Of a stretch of 32,069 nucleotides of DNA, positions 6,819 to 15,461 are shown piece after piece. The position numbers were made by a program, and so were the translations under genes. How positions within the stretch are numbered: the stretch's first letter is position 1; every line of letters begins with the position of its first letter. This DNA is from Brevundimonas sp. UBA5866 (GTDB lineage Bacteria > Pseudomonadota > Alphaproteobacteria > Caulobacterales > Caulobacteraceae), in the NCBI RefSeq assembly GCF_002432125.1, contig NZ_DJFS01000011.1:1-32069 (forward strand), read 5' to 3'. A model generated the notes under the pieces. It did not search any database, was not told where the DNA came from, and saw nothing but the letters and a program-made list of their open reading frames with translations.

Positions 6819-8615
6819 ATGATCGACCGTCGCCGACTTTTGATGGGGGCCGCCGCAGTGGCCGCCGCCGCCCCGACACTGGCACAGGCCAGCGCCGCGC
6901 TGAATGATGCGGATGCGCGGCTGGATTCCCTGCTGGATGGCTGGTTCAATGACGAACTGCTGGAAAGTCCCGAGCGTGCGACCGGTCTGGGTCTGGACAA
7001 GGGCGAGTGGGCCGGTCTGTCGCGCAAACTCAGCGAAACGGGGCTGAAGGCCCGTGACGAGGACCGCGCGCGCGCCATCTCGAAATGGAATAGCCTCAAG
7101 ACCTTCGACCAAACCGGCCTGTCCGAGCAGGGCCAGCTGAACTATGACATCGCCGCCTTCGGTCGCGAGACAGCGGCCGAGACTTCGCGGTTTGAATATG
7201 GTTCTGGGCCGGGACGTCCGTCACCCTACGTCGTTGCGCAGCTGTCGGGGGCCTATTATTCGACGCCGGACTTCCTGGAGAACCAGCACCGCTTTGACGA
7301 CAGGGATGGCGCAGATGGTTTCCTGTCGCGTCTGTCCGATTTCGCCAGGTCCATTCTGGGTGAAAACGAACTGATCGAGTACGACGCCGAAAAGGGCGTT
7401 ATCGCGCCCGATTACATTATCGACCGTACCCTGCCGCAGATCCGCACCCTGCGCGATATGGCGGCGGACGATTGGTCCATGATCAAGACGGTGGCCCGCA
7501 AGGAGGCCGCGCTTGGCCTTACGGGCTATGCCGACCGCGCCAAGGCCATCCTGGACAATGAGGTGAAACCCGCGCTGGCGCTGCAGATCGCCAAGCTGGA
7601 AGGTCTGCGCTCACGCGCCGTGCATGATGCGGGCGTGTGGCGTCTGCCGGATGGCGAGGCCTTCTATGCCAACGGTCTGCGGGCCAACACCACCACCACC
7701 CTGACGGCAGATGAAATCCACCGAATGGGGCGCGAACAGGTGGCCCAGATCAGTGCCGAACTGGATCAGGTCCTGAAGTCGCAGGGCTATACCCAAGGCA
7801 CGGTGGGCGAGCGCGTCGATGCCCTGAACAAGGATCCGGCCCAACTCTTCCCCAATACCGACGAGGGCAAGGAAGAGCTGCTGAAGTGGCTGAACGACCA
7901 GATCAAGGAACTGGACCCGATGCTGCCGGCCTATTTCGGCCGTCTGCCGAAAACCCACGTCGAGGTGCGCCGTGTGCCGGTGTCGATCCAGTCGGGTGCA
8001 CCGGGCGGCTATTACCAAGGACCGCCGCTGGATGGCTCGCGTCCGGGGGTCTATTACATCAACCTGCGTGACAGCGGGAACTGGCCGCGCTTCTCGCTGC
8101 CGACCCTGACTTATCACGAGGCCTCGCCGGGCCACCACCTGCAGGTGGCCCTGCAGCGCGAGGCGGGCGAGTTGCCGCAATGGCGCCGTGCGGGCGGCTT
8201 CTCGGCCTTCAACGAGGGCTGGGCGCTGTATGCCGAACAGGTCGCAGCCAACGACATGAACGCCTATGCCAACTATCCGCTGGGCCGTGCGGGCTTCCTG
8301 ATGTCCTATCTGTTTCGCGCCGTGCGTCTGGTGGTCGATACCGGCATGCACGCCAAGCGCTGGAGCCGCGAGGACGCGGTAGAATACATGGTCGCCTCGG
8401 GGGCCAAGCCGCGCGATGCCGCCAACAGCGAGATCAACCGCTATACCGTCTGGCCGGGTCAGGCCTGTGCCTACAAGGTCGGCCACACGGTCATCGCCCG
8501 CCTTCGCGCCGAGGCGGAGGCCAAGGCCGGTTTCGACCTGCGCCAGTTCCACGACAAGGTGCTGCTCAGCGGTTCGATGCCGCTGGCCGTGCTGGAGAAG
8601 CGTCTGCGGGACTGA
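6819..8615 (+). CDS. DUF885-family putative zinc peptidase, Tat-exported (copy 2)
   Basis: A 598-residue paralogue of the preceding gene. It has its own twin-arginine signal (MIDRRRLLMG, then an Ala-rich segment to AQASA) and the same zinc-peptidase features: HEASPGHH at residues 433-440 and NEGWALYAEQ with Glu466. GAGGGGAG at 6805-6812 places the start. The copies align end to end, but the N-terminal third and the segment before the zinc motif differ clearly. The duplication is therefore not recent, and the two may differ in substrate. Conservation of both active sites argues that neither is decaying. The substrate is unknown. Confidence 0.9.
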   Translation: MIDRRRLLMGAAAVAAAAPTLAQASAALNDADARLDSLLDGWFNDELLESPERATGLGLDKGEWAGLSRKLSETGLKARDEDRARAISKWNSLKTFDQTGLSEQGQLNYDIAAFGRETAAETSRFEYGSGPGRPSPYVVAQLSGAYYSTPDFLENQHRFDDRDGADGFLSRLSDFARSILGENELIEYDAEKGVIAPDYIIDRTLPQIRTLRDMAADDWSMIKTVARKEAALGLTGYADRAKAILDNEVKPALALQIAKLEGLRSRAVHDAGVWRLPDGEAFYANGLRANTTTTLTADEIHRMGREQVAQISAELDQVLKSQGYTQGTVGERVDALNKDPAQLFPNTDEGKEELLKWLNDQIKELDPMLPAYFGRLPKTHVEVRRVPVSIQSGAPGGYYQGPPLDGSRPGVYYINLRDSGNWPRFSLPTLTYHEASPGHHLQVALQREAGELPQWRRAGGFSAFNEGWALYAEQVAANDMNAYANYPLGRAGFLMSYLFRAVRLVVDTGMHAKRWSREDAVEYMVASGAKPRDAANSEINRYTVWPGQACAYKVGHTVIARLRAEAEAKAGFDLRQFHDKVLLSGSMPLAVLEKRLRD

Positions 8616-8651
8616 CCCCGGACCATTCTTGAAACCAGACGAATCCATGAA

Positions 8652-8687
8652 AAAGGGCTGGAGGATTACCTCCGGCCCTTTGCTTTA
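8652..8687. terminator. Bidirectional terminator between DUF885 copy 2 and the DUF1176 gene
   Basis: A 13-bp stem (8652-8664 with 8669-8681, one G-U pair) has an ATTA loop. The plus strand continues TTTGCTTT and the minus strand TTTTC, so it can end both convergent genes. Confidence 0.8.
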
Positions 8688-9800
8688 GAGCGTTGCGGAA
8701 TAGGTGGATGGCCAATGCGCAAAGTACATGCCGAGACAATCGGTCATGGTCAGCTCGCTCAGCAGACTGAAGTTGCGGCCCGTCCAGACCCATTCGGCGG
8801 CCTGACCGCAATCGCCTATGCCGCGCGCCTTGGAGAATGCGGTCACGGTGCGCGACCGGGGATCGTATTCGCTGTTGACCAGCTGGGTGCTTGTCTCGCC
8901 CGTCGTAGCAAAGTTGACCAGCCGCGCATTGGAACCGTCATTGGCCGAGGTCACGTAGCTGCGCGAGAAATTATAGGCGCCGGCCCCGCAAGGCACGCTC
9001 CACAAAAGCGTGTCGGAGCCCAGACGGTGGACTTCCCAGCGATCCGATGTGTTGTCGTTTTCAGCGCACTCGCGCACAGCCTGTAGGTTGGCGACCGCAG
9101 CGGGCATCCGCGAAGGCAGATTGGACTGGGCGATGGCCGCAGCAGCCTGGATGCGCGGACGTGCGAGGGCGGCGGGCACTGTGCTGGCGGCGCGGTCGCC
9201 CTTGCGGACAAGGGCGGTTGTCGAACCCAGGCGCCCCTGACGCTCGTCTATCCAGAGCAGGGCCGCGGCGGCCCCCGTCAGGGTCACTTGCGTTTTTTCA
9301 TCGCCCGCCGCCAATGTCATGGCGCGGCCATTGGCGATGGCCCTTATCAATTGGTCGGAGGCGGCCTCGATCGACAGCATAGGCGTTTCGGAGTCCACCT
9401 GCTCCATCTTGCCGGCATAGTTCAGGCCGTCGATGTTCAGCAGCAAGCGGGACGATCCAGCCGGCAGATCCCAAGTGCCCGCCAAGACGTGCGGCCTGGC
9501 GGCAGGGCCCGCGGACAGCTGGACCATGACATAGCCGTTTCCATTGTTGGCAGGGCCATAGGCGGCGCAGTTGTTCACATTGTCGCAGACGGCAGTCCAC
9601 TCGCGGAAGGTTTTGGTTTCGCTGGCAAATCCTGTTGTCTGGGGCGCGGCTTCGTCACCGGCTGTTGCCGAGACGGGCGCAGCGGCTTCGCTGGCCGAAG
9701 GGGCTTCGGTCGCGGGTGTGTTCTCGGTGGGGGCTTGGTTGCATCCGGCCAACAGTACGGCAGCCGCAGTCCCGATAAGCAGAATAGGCTTGGAGGTCAT
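8685..9800 (-). CDS. DUF1176-domain lipoprotein
   Basis: A 371-residue envelope protein with a lipoprotein signal (MTSKPILLIG...LLAGC, lipidated Cys20) and an Ala/Thr/Glu-rich linker. The rest matches the DUF1176 layout: FREWTAVCDNVNNCAAYG near the domain start, a central ...LLWIDERQGRLGSTTALVRKG block, and paired cysteines in RECAEND, VPCGAGA, GIGDCG and MTDCLGMY that probably form disulfides. DUF1176 proteins have no established biochemical role. An AAGGA on the minus strand before ATG 9800 supports this start over one 27 bp further out. It diverges from icd and has no partner gene on its strand. Confidence 0.85.
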   Translation of the reverse strand: MTSKPILLIGTAAAVLLAGCNQAPTENTPATEAPSASEAAAPVSATAGDEAAPQTTGFASETKTFREWTAVCDNVNNCAAYGPANNGNGYVMVQLSAGPAARPHVLAGTWDLPAGSSRLLLNIDGLNYAGKMEQVDSETPMLSIEAASDQLIRAIANGRAMTLAAGDEKTQVTLTGAAAALLWIDERQGRLGSTTALVRKGDRAASTVPAALARPRIQAAAAIAQSNLPSRMPAAVANLQAVRECAENDNTSDRWEVHRLGSDTLLWSVPCGAGAYNFSRSYVTSANDGSNARLVNFATTGETSTQLVNSEYDPRSRTVTAFSKARGIGDCGQAAEWVWTGRNFSLLSELTMTDCLGMYFAHWPSTYSATL

Positions 9801-9892
9801 TGCGATGTCCTTGTCTTGCCCAGGCACTTAAAGCGGATAGGCCGGAGATCGGGCAAGCGCGAATAACGCGAATTTTCTTGTGCCCTATTGCT

Positions 9893-9920
9893 TTGCGTCG
9901 GCGCTAGGGAGGGCTATATC
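9893..9920 (+). promoter_or_regulatory. Candidate icd promoter
   Basis: TTGCGT (9893-9898), a 16-base spacer and TATATC (9915-9920) resemble a sigma-70-type promoter about 42 bp before the icd start. This was identified by eye only. Confidence 0.45.
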
Positions 9921-9962
9921 CGCCCCCAACGTAAACCTTTCAAAGAACCAAAGAGGCGAAGC

Positions 9963-11186
9963 ATGGCCAAGATCAAGGTCGCCAACCCCATCGTGGACAT
10001 CGACGGCGACGAAATGACCCGCATCATCTGGCAGATGATCAAGGACAAGCTCGTCTTCCCGTACCTCGATCTCGAGCTGGACTACTACGATTTGGGCATG
10101 GAAAGCCGTGACGCTACGGACGACCAGATCACCATCGACGCGGCCAAGGCCATCCAGAAGCACGGCGTTGGCGTGAAGTGCGCCACCATCACGCCGGACG
10201 AAGCCCGCGTGAAGGAATTCGGCCTGAAGAAGATGTGGAAGTCGCCGAACGGCACCATCCGCAACATCCTGGGCGGCGTTGTCTTCCGTGAGCCGATCAT
10301 CTGCTCGAACGTTCCGCGTCTGGTTCCGGGCTGGACCCAGCCGATCGTGGTTGGCCGTCACGCCTTCGGTGACCAGTACAAGGCCACCGACTTCCTGATG
10401 CCGGGTGCTGGCACCCTGACCATCAAATTCGTCGGCGATGATGGCGAAGTCATCGAGCACGAAGTCTACAAGGCTCCGGGCGCTGGCGTGGCTATGGCCA
10501 TGTACAACCAGGACGAGTCGATCCGCGAGTTCGCCCACGCCTCGTTCGCCTATGGCCTGCAGCGCAACTATCCGGTCTATTTGTCGACCAAGAACACCAT
10601 CCTGAAAGCCTACGACGGCCGCTTCAAGGACATCTTCCAGGAAGTCTACGACGCCCACTACGCCGAAGAGTTCAAGGCTCGCGGCCTGCACTACGAACAC
10701 CGTCTGATCGACGACATGGTGGCTGCCGCCATGAAGTGGTCGGGTGGCTTCGTCTGGGCTTGTAAGAACTATGACGGCGACGTGCAGTCGGACGTCGTGG
10801 CTCAGGGCTTCGGCTCGCTGGGCCTGATGACCTCGGTCCTGATGACCCCGGATGGCAAGGTCATGGAAACCGAAGCCGCCCACGGCACCGTGACCCGTCA
10901 CTACCGCCAGCACCAGAAGGGTGAAGCGACCTCGACCAACTCGATCGCTTCGATCTTCGCATGGACCCGTGGCTTCAAGCACCGCGCCAAGCTGGACAAC
11001 AACGCCGAGCTGGCCAACTTCGCTGAGACCCTCGAGAAGGTCGTCGTGGAAACCGTTGAATCGGGCTTCATGACCAAGGACCTGGCCCTGCTGGTCGGCG
11101 ACCAACAAGGCTGGCTGACCACCGAAGGCTTCCTGGACAAGGTCTCGGAAAACCTGAAGAAGGCTCTGCCGGGTATTGGTGAGTAA
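9963..11186 (+). CDS. icd: NADP-dependent isocitrate dehydrogenase, eukaryote-like homodimeric type
   Basis: A 407-residue TCA-cycle enzyme that decarboxylates isocitrate to 2-oxoglutarate and yields NADPH. The N-terminus KVANPIVDIDGDEMTRIIW and the substrate loop SPNGTIRN (residues 94-101) are those of the subfamily shared with eukaryotic cytosolic IDH, not E. coli Icd. The metal-binding aspartates lie in LIDDMVAAAMKWSGGFVW and KNYDGDVQSDVVAQGFGS. The C-terminus has the cofactor segment AAHGTVTRHYRQHQKGE. ATG 9963, behind GAGGCGAAG, is chosen over an in-frame start 75 bp upstream because the protein then starts exactly where the family does. Codon choice is strongly biased, as expected of a highly expressed gene. 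Confidence 0.97.
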   Translation: MAKIKVANPIVDIDGDEMTRIIWQMIKDKLVFPYLDLELDYYDLGMESRDATDDQITIDAAKAIQKHGVGVKCATITPDEARVKEFGLKKMWKSPNGTIRNILGGVVFREPIICSNVPRLVPGWTQPIVVGRHAFGDQYKATDFLMPGAGTLTIKFVGDDGEVIEHEVYKAPGAGVAMAMYNQDESIREFAHASFAYGLQRNYPVYLSTKNTILKAYDGRFKDIFQEVYDAHYAEEFKARGLHYEHRLIDDMVAAAMKWSGGFVWACKNYDGDVQSDVVAQGFGSLGLMTSVLMTPDGKVMETEAAHGTVTRHYRQHQKGEATSTNSIASIFAWTRGFKHRAKLDNNAELANFAETLEKVVVETVESGFMTKDLALLVGDQQGWLTTEGFLDKVSENLKKALPGIGE

Positions 11187-11193
11187 TCACCGC

Positions 11194-11275
11194 TCAAGCA
11201 GCGAGGCCCCGCGGGCCTCGCGGTAGCGAGCCAAGTCGATCAAGCAGCGAGGCCCCGCGGGCCTCGCGGTAGCGA
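11194..11275. repeat. Direct pair of REP-like palindromic repeats
   Basis: Two identical 36-bp units (11194-11229 and 11240-11275) are separated by 10 bp. Each contains a 21-base hairpin with 9-bp arms, GCGAGGCCC and GGGCCTCGC, around CGC (11201-11221 and 11247-11267), followed by GGTAGCGA. There is no T-tract. The form is that of a repetitive extragenic palindrome doublet, here directly behind a highly expressed gene. No further copy is seen in the window. Confidence 0.75.
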
Positions 11276-11319
11276 AAAAAAGAGAGAGCCCCGCCGGACT
11301 AGGTCTGGCGGGGCTTTTT
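11275..11319. terminator. Bidirectional terminator after icd
   Basis: A 13-bp stem (11287-11299 with 11303-11315, one G-T wobble) has a three-base loop and TTTTT on the plus strand. On the minus strand a T-run reads out 6 bases after the stem, opposite the A-run at 11275-11281. It serves icd and the convergent gene at 11326. Confidence 0.88.
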
Positions 11320-11325
11320 CAATGC

Positions 11326-11892
11326 CTAACGTCGAGTGGTGGGCTGCGTCGCCTGCTCGGGCGGCAGGCCGATGTGGACCAGCTTCCACTCATAGGCGCC
11401 GCGTCTCTCCAGCGTGAAGACGGTGCGGCCCCCTTCCTTCGAGGGCACGGCCAAGCGGGCGCGGTTCAAGCTCCAGTAGACGGGGCGGGCAAACGGGGCC
11501 TTTTGCTTATCGGGGCGAAGGGCTTGCGTGGCGTTCATAGCGTCACGGCCCTGACCACGGATCAGGGCATCCAGAGCGGCGGGGCTCAGATAGTTGTCCG
11601 GTTCCGGGCCGCGATTGATCAGGACCGGAGCGGTCTGGAACTGACGCATGATCGCCCCATACGGATCACGCAGGATGGAAGGCGGCGGGGTCTGGGCTTG
11701 GGGGCGCTGGGTCAACTGGGGGCGTAAGGACACGCGCACGGCATCAAAGTCGACCAGCTTTTGCAGACCTTGGATGTCTTGGGACTGGGCTGCCGAGCGT
11801 ATGCCCATGAAGGCCACAGCAGGCGCAGCGAAGAAACACACTACGGCCAGCCCAAGGGCTACGAGCACTCCATATCCGAATAGACGTTTCAT
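11326..11892 (-). CDS. DUF2939-family protein
   Basis: A 188-residue protein with one N-terminal hydrophobic segment (MKRLFGYGVLVALGLAVVCFFAAPAVAF), either an uncleaved anchor or a signal. The conserved block that follows (AFMGIRSAAQSQDIQGLQKLVDFDAVRVSLRPQL) is the hallmark of DUF2939. The remainder, with ALDALIRGQG and a C-terminal FTLERRGAYEWKLVHIGLP strand, resembles small periplasmic domains that follow such a helix. The biochemical role is unknown. GAGGGG eight bases before the ATG on the minus strand supports the start. It stands alone between the icd terminator and alaS. Confidence 0.8.
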   Translation of the reverse strand: MKRLFGYGVLVALGLAVVCFFAAPAVAFMGIRSAAQSQDIQGLQKLVDFDAVRVSLRPQLTQRPQAQTPPPSILRDPYGAIMRQFQTAPVLINRGPEPDNYLSPAALDALIRGQGRDAMNATQALRPDKQKAPFARPVYWSLNRARLAVPSKEGGRTVFTLERRGAYEWKLVHIGLPPEQATQPTTRR

Positions 11893-11957
11893 TGCCCCTC
11901 ACATTGATACTGGGGAAGAAACGCAGGACGGGGCCGGTAGATGCTCGCACCGCCCAT

Positions 11958-11985
11958 AAAAAAGCCCGCCTCAAATGAGGCGGGC
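11958..11985 (-). terminator. Intrinsic terminator of alaS
   Basis: A 10-bp stem (11964-11973 with 11976-11985) is followed on the minus strand by six T's opposite the A-run at 11958-11963. It lies 28 bp past the alaS stop. The loop is tight, so the tip pairs are probably open. Confidence 0.82.
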
Positions 11986-12012
11986 CTTCCTATTTAGTGA
12001 AGAGGTCGATCC

Positions 12013-14655
12013 CTAGATCTTGGCCTTGATGGCAGCCAGACCGTCTTCAGCCTTGGAGGCGTCCGGTGCGCCGCCTTGGGCGAAGTCCGGCTTGCCACCT
12101 GCGCCCTTGCCGCCCATGGCGATCACGGCGTCGCGGGCGAAGTCGGCGGCGTTGTACTTGCCGACCAGATCCGGCGTTAGGGTGACGGTGATAGCAGCCT
12201 TGCCATCGGTCACGCCGACCAGGGCGACGATGCCCGAGCCAATCTGCTTCTTGAAGTCTTCGGCCACGCCGCGCAGGCCCTTGCCGTCCACGCCGTCGAG
12301 AACGCGGGCGATGACCTTCACGCCGTTGATCTCTTCCGGAGCAGCCGAGGCACCGCCACCGCCGAGCGCCAGTTGCTTCTTCAGTTCGGCAACCTGTTTT
12401 TCGAGCGTCTTGACCGAGGCTTGCAGGTTTTCGACGCGCGGGGCGACGTCAGCCGGTTGGACCTTGAAGTTCTGAGCCAGCGAGCGGGTGATGTTGGCCT
12501 GTTCCAGAAGGTACTGACGGGCGGCTTCGCCGGTCAGGGCCTCGATGCGGCGCACGCCAGCGGCCACGCCGCCTTCGGAGATGATCTTGAACAGGGCGAT
12601 GTCGCCGGTGCGGGCGACGTGTGTGCCGCCGCACAGTTCGACCGAATAGGCCTTGCCCGGCTCGCTCAGCGAGTTGCCGAGCGACAGCACGCGGACTTCC
12701 TCGCCGTACTTCTCGCCGAACAGGGCGATAGCGCCCGCTTCAATCGCCGCTTCCGGCGACATCAGCTGGGTGGTGGCCGGGACGTTCTGGCGGATGACCG
12801 CGTTCACCTCGTCCTCGATGCGGGCGATTTCCTCGTCCGTAACCGGGGCGTTGTGGCTGAAGTCGAAGCGCAGGCGCTCGTGGTCCACCATCTGTCCCTT
12901 CTGGGCGATGTGGGCACCCAAAACGTTCTTCAGCGCGGTGTGCAGCAGGTGCGCGCCTGAGTGGTTCGAACGGGTGGTCAGGCGCTCGTCGGCGTTGACG
13001 TGCAGCTCGGCCTTGGTGCCGATCTTCAGCTCGCCCGAGACGATTTCGATCTGGTGGGCATAGAGGTCGCCGCCAGCGTGCTTTTGCACGTCCAGAACGC
13101 GGCCTTCGCCACCATCCCACTTCACGGTGCCCTTGTCGCCGTTCTGGCCGCCGCCTTCACCATAGAAGGGGGTCTGGTCGAACAGGACTTCGACGGTTGC
13201 GCCTGCCGAAGCGGTCTCGACGCGCGCGCCTTCGGACACGATGGCGACCACGGTGCCTTCGCCGTCGGTGTTGTCGTAGCCGGTGAAGGTGGTGGCACCC
13301 AGTTGGTCACGGATGGCCAGCCATTCGCCCGCATTGGCGGTCTGGCCCGAGCCCTTCCAGTTGGCCTTGCCGCGCTGGCGCTGCTCGGCCATTTCCGCCT
13401 CGAAGCCTTCGTTGTCGACGGCCAGACCGCGACGACGGGCTTCGTCCTGCGTCAGGTCCAGCGGGAAGCCGTAGGTGTCGTACAGGGTGAAGGCGGTGTG
13501 GCCCGAGATGATGCCGCCTTCGGACAGGTCCTTGGTGGCTTCGTCCAGCAGGTGCATGCCGCGACCCAGCGTGGTGCGGAAACGGATTTCTTCCTGCTTC
13601 AGGGTGTCTTCGATGAAGGCCTGGGCGCGGCCCAGTTCCGGATAGGCTTCGCCCATCTCGGTGATCAGGGCCGGAACCAAACGGTACATCAGCGGGTCCT
13701 GCGCGCCCAGCAGGTGGGCGTGGCGCATGGCGCGGCGCATGATGCGGCGCAGCACATAGCCGCGGCCTTCGTTCGACGGGGTCACACCGTCGGCGATCAG
13801 GAAGGACGACGAGCGCAGGTGGTCGGCGATTACGCGGTGGCTGGCCTGCAGGTCGCCCTCGGCCTTGGTGTTGGTCGCGTCTTCCGAAGCGGCGATCAGG
13901 TTGCGGAACAGGTCGATCTCGTAGTTGGAGTGAACGCCCTGCAGGACAGCGGCGATACGCTCCAGACCCATACCGGTGTCGACCGACTTCTTGGGCAGTT
14001 CGCGAACGATCTCGTCGTTCTCCTTCTCGAACTGCATGAAGACGTTGTTCCAGATTTCGACGAAGCGGTCGCCGTCCTCTTCCGGCGAACCGGGAGGGCC
14101 GCCCCAGATGTGCTCGCCGTGGTCGTAGAAGATTTCGGTGCACGGACCGCACGGGCCGTTGTCGCCCATCGCCCAGAAGTTGTCGTTGGTCGGGATGCGG
14201 ATGATCTTGTCGTCCGAGAAGCCCGTGACCTTCTTCCAGATGTTAAAGGCTTCGTCGTCGGTGTGGTAAACCGTGACCAGCAGCTTCTTCGGATCGAGGC
14301 CGAATTCCTTGGTCAGCAGGCCCCAAGCGCTTTCAATCGCGTGGTCCTTGAAATAGTCGCCGAACGAGAAGTTGCCCAGCATTTCAAAGAAGGTGTGGTG
14401 ACGGGCGGTATAGCCGACGTTGTCCAGGTCGTTGTGCTTGCCGCCAGCGCGTACGCACTTCTGCGACGAGGTAGCACGCGGATACGGCGGCACGGCCGCG
14501 CCGGTGAAATAGTCCTTGAACGGCACCATGCCCGCGTTGACGAACAGCAGGGTCGGATCGTTCTGCGGCACCAGCGGCGCGGAGTGCACCTTCTCGTGGC
14601 CGTCGTTGCCGAAGTAATCGAGGAAGGTCGAACGTATCTGCTTGAGGCTGGTCAT
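12013..14655 (-). CDS. alaS: Alanine-tRNA ligase
   Basis: An 880-residue class II synthetase of normal bacterial length that attaches alanine to tRNA-Ala. The N-terminal catalytic core starts TSLKQIRSTFLDYF and holds FVNAGMVPFKDYF and HHTFFEMLGNFSFGDYFK. The tRNA-recognition region follows. The editing domain that clears Ser- and Gly-tRNA-Ala has its zinc residues: His565 and His569 in NHSGAHLLH, and Cys675 and His679 in CGGTH. The end carries the coiled coil (LEKQVAELKKQLALGGGGA) and the C-Ala domain with ALVGVTDGKAAITV. No clear Shine-Dalgarno precedes ATG 14655. The reading frame on the opposite strand (12961-14826) is a codon-bias shadow. Confidence 0.98.
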   Translation of the reverse strand: MTSLKQIRSTFLDYFGNDGHEKVHSAPLVPQNDPTLLFVNAGMVPFKDYFTGAAVPPYPRATSSQKCVRAGGKHNDLDNVGYTARHHTFFEMLGNFSFGDYFKDHAIESAWGLLTKEFGLDPKKLLVTVYHTDDEAFNIWKKVTGFSDDKIIRIPTNDNFWAMGDNGPCGPCTEIFYDHGEHIWGGPPGSPEEDGDRFVEIWNNVFMQFEKENDEIVRELPKKSVDTGMGLERIAAVLQGVHSNYEIDLFRNLIAASEDATNTKAEGDLQASHRVIADHLRSSSFLIADGVTPSNEGRGYVLRRIMRRAMRHAHLLGAQDPLMYRLVPALITEMGEAYPELGRAQAFIEDTLKQEEIRFRTTLGRGMHLLDEATKDLSEGGIISGHTAFTLYDTYGFPLDLTQDEARRRGLAVDNEGFEAEMAEQRQRGKANWKGSGQTANAGEWLAIRDQLGATTFTGYDNTDGEGTVVAIVSEGARVETASAGATVEVLFDQTPFYGEGGGQNGDKGTVKWDGGEGRVLDVQKHAGGDLYAHQIEIVSGELKIGTKAELHVNADERLTTRSNHSGAHLLHTALKNVLGAHIAQKGQMVDHERLRFDFSHNAPVTDEEIARIEDEVNAVIRQNVPATTQLMSPEAAIEAGAIALFGEKYGEEVRVLSLGNSLSEPGKAYSVELCGGTHVARTGDIALFKIISEGGVAAGVRRIEALTGEAARQYLLEQANITRSLAQNFKVQPADVAPRVENLQASVKTLEKQVAELKKQLALGGGGASAAPEEINGVKVIARVLDGVDGKGLRGVAEDFKKQIGSGIVALVGVTDGKAAITVTLTPDLVGKYNAADFARDAVIAMGGKGAGGKPDFAQGGAPDASKAEDGLAAIKAKI

Positions 14656-14800
14656 TTTATGATCGGACTATTCGGTGTGTCGGGTGGGCAGCGCCATCGG
14701 GTGACCGCGCTGCGAAAAAGGTCAGGGCGTCATATAGGTTTTTTGGGGCGAGTGCATCACCCCCCGAAGACCTTAGCCCCTTGGCGAATGGTGGGCGGGC

Positions 14801-15283
14801 CTAGACCAGACGTTCGGTCGAGATGATCACGCCATCGGCGTCGGCATAGATCCAGTCGTCGGGACGGAAGATGACATTGCCGAAGCTGGTCGGGATATCT
14901 TGCTCGCCGATGCCATCGCGGTCGGAGCGCAGCGGGCAGGTGCCGATGGCTTTGACGCCCACGTCCATGCCGTCGATCACGGCGCTGTCGCGGATGGCGG
15001 CGTTGACGATGATGCCCGCCCAGCCATTGTCGATGGCCAGTTTGGCGAGGTTGTCACCCACCAGCGCGCGTTTGAGCGAGCCGCCGCCGTTCACCACCAG
15101 AACCGCACCGCGACCCGGACCTTCGAGCGTCGAGCGGACAAGGGCGTTGTCGTCCAGCACGCTGAGGGTCCGCATCGGACCGTAGAAGGCCGTGATCTTG
15201 CCAAAGCTGCGGAAGGCCGTGGCGCAGACCTTCACCTTGTCGGGATGGGCGTCACACAGGTCGGCAGTGGCGAAATCGGTCAT
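14801..15283 (-). CDS. rraA: RraA-family protein (RNase E regulator or aldolase-like)
   Basis: A 160-residue RraA-fold protein: TADLCDAHPDKVKVCATAFRSFG, a GRGAVLVVNGGGSLKRALVGDNLAKLA block and the closing YADADGVIIS. E. coli RraA inhibits RNase E. Family members that keep an Arg-Asp pair are HMG/CHA-type aldolases or oxaloacetate decarboxylases. Here Arg98-Asp99 (NAAIRDSAVIDG) and the Gly76-Asp77 motif are present, whereas E. coli RraA has Arg-Gln there. The annotation therefore stays open between regulator and divalent-metal lyase. The ATG at 15283 matches the family N-terminus better than one 12 bp upstream. It sits between recA and alaS on the same strand, 166 bp after the recA stop with a terminator between, so it probably has its own promoter. 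Confidence 0.85.
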   Translation of the reverse strand: MTDFATADLCDAHPDKVKVCATAFRSFGKITAFYGPMRTLSVLDDNALVRSTLEGPGRGAVLVVNGGGSLKRALVGDNLAKLAIDNGWAGIIVNAAIRDSAVIDGMDVGVKAIGTCPLRSDRDGIGEQDIPTSFGNVIFRPDDWIYADADGVIISTERLV

Positions 15284-15366
15284 CGCGGGTCTCATGGTCG
15301 GGAAGGAGGAAACCGACCCTGCCGCTTATGGGGTGTCAGGAAAAGGGCCGGGGGGCCACGGTGGGC

Positions 15367-15403
15367 AAAAAAAGAGGCCCACCCGGTCGAACGGGTGGGC
15401 CTT
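15367..15403 (-). terminator. Intrinsic terminator of recA
   Basis: An 11-bp perfect stem (15375-15385 with 15392-15402) has a six-base loop and is followed on the minus strand by seven T's opposite 15367-15373. It lies 59 bp past the recA stop. Confidence 0.9.
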
Positions 15404-15461
15404 CTCCACCCCGCCTCCGACGGGGTCGGTAGGCGGGTCGCCGGAGGAGGGCGGAGATGTT

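Noticed and set aside
11194..11275. Repeat pair considered as a CRISPR remnant or a tandem terminator
   Set aside because: There are only two units with a 10-bp gap and no spacer-sized interval or cas genes. No T-run follows either hairpin; the true terminator is just downstream.
14738..14770. GC-rich inverted repeat with a T-run between alaS and the RraA gene
   Set aside because: The T-run precedes the stem on the plus strand and A's follow it on the minus strand, so it has the wrong polarity for a terminator of either gene.
12961..14826. Open frame of 621 codons on the plus strand
   Set aside because: It is antisense to alaS. The repetitive Val/Gly/Asp/His composition is the usual shadow of a GC-rich gene, and alaS is certain.
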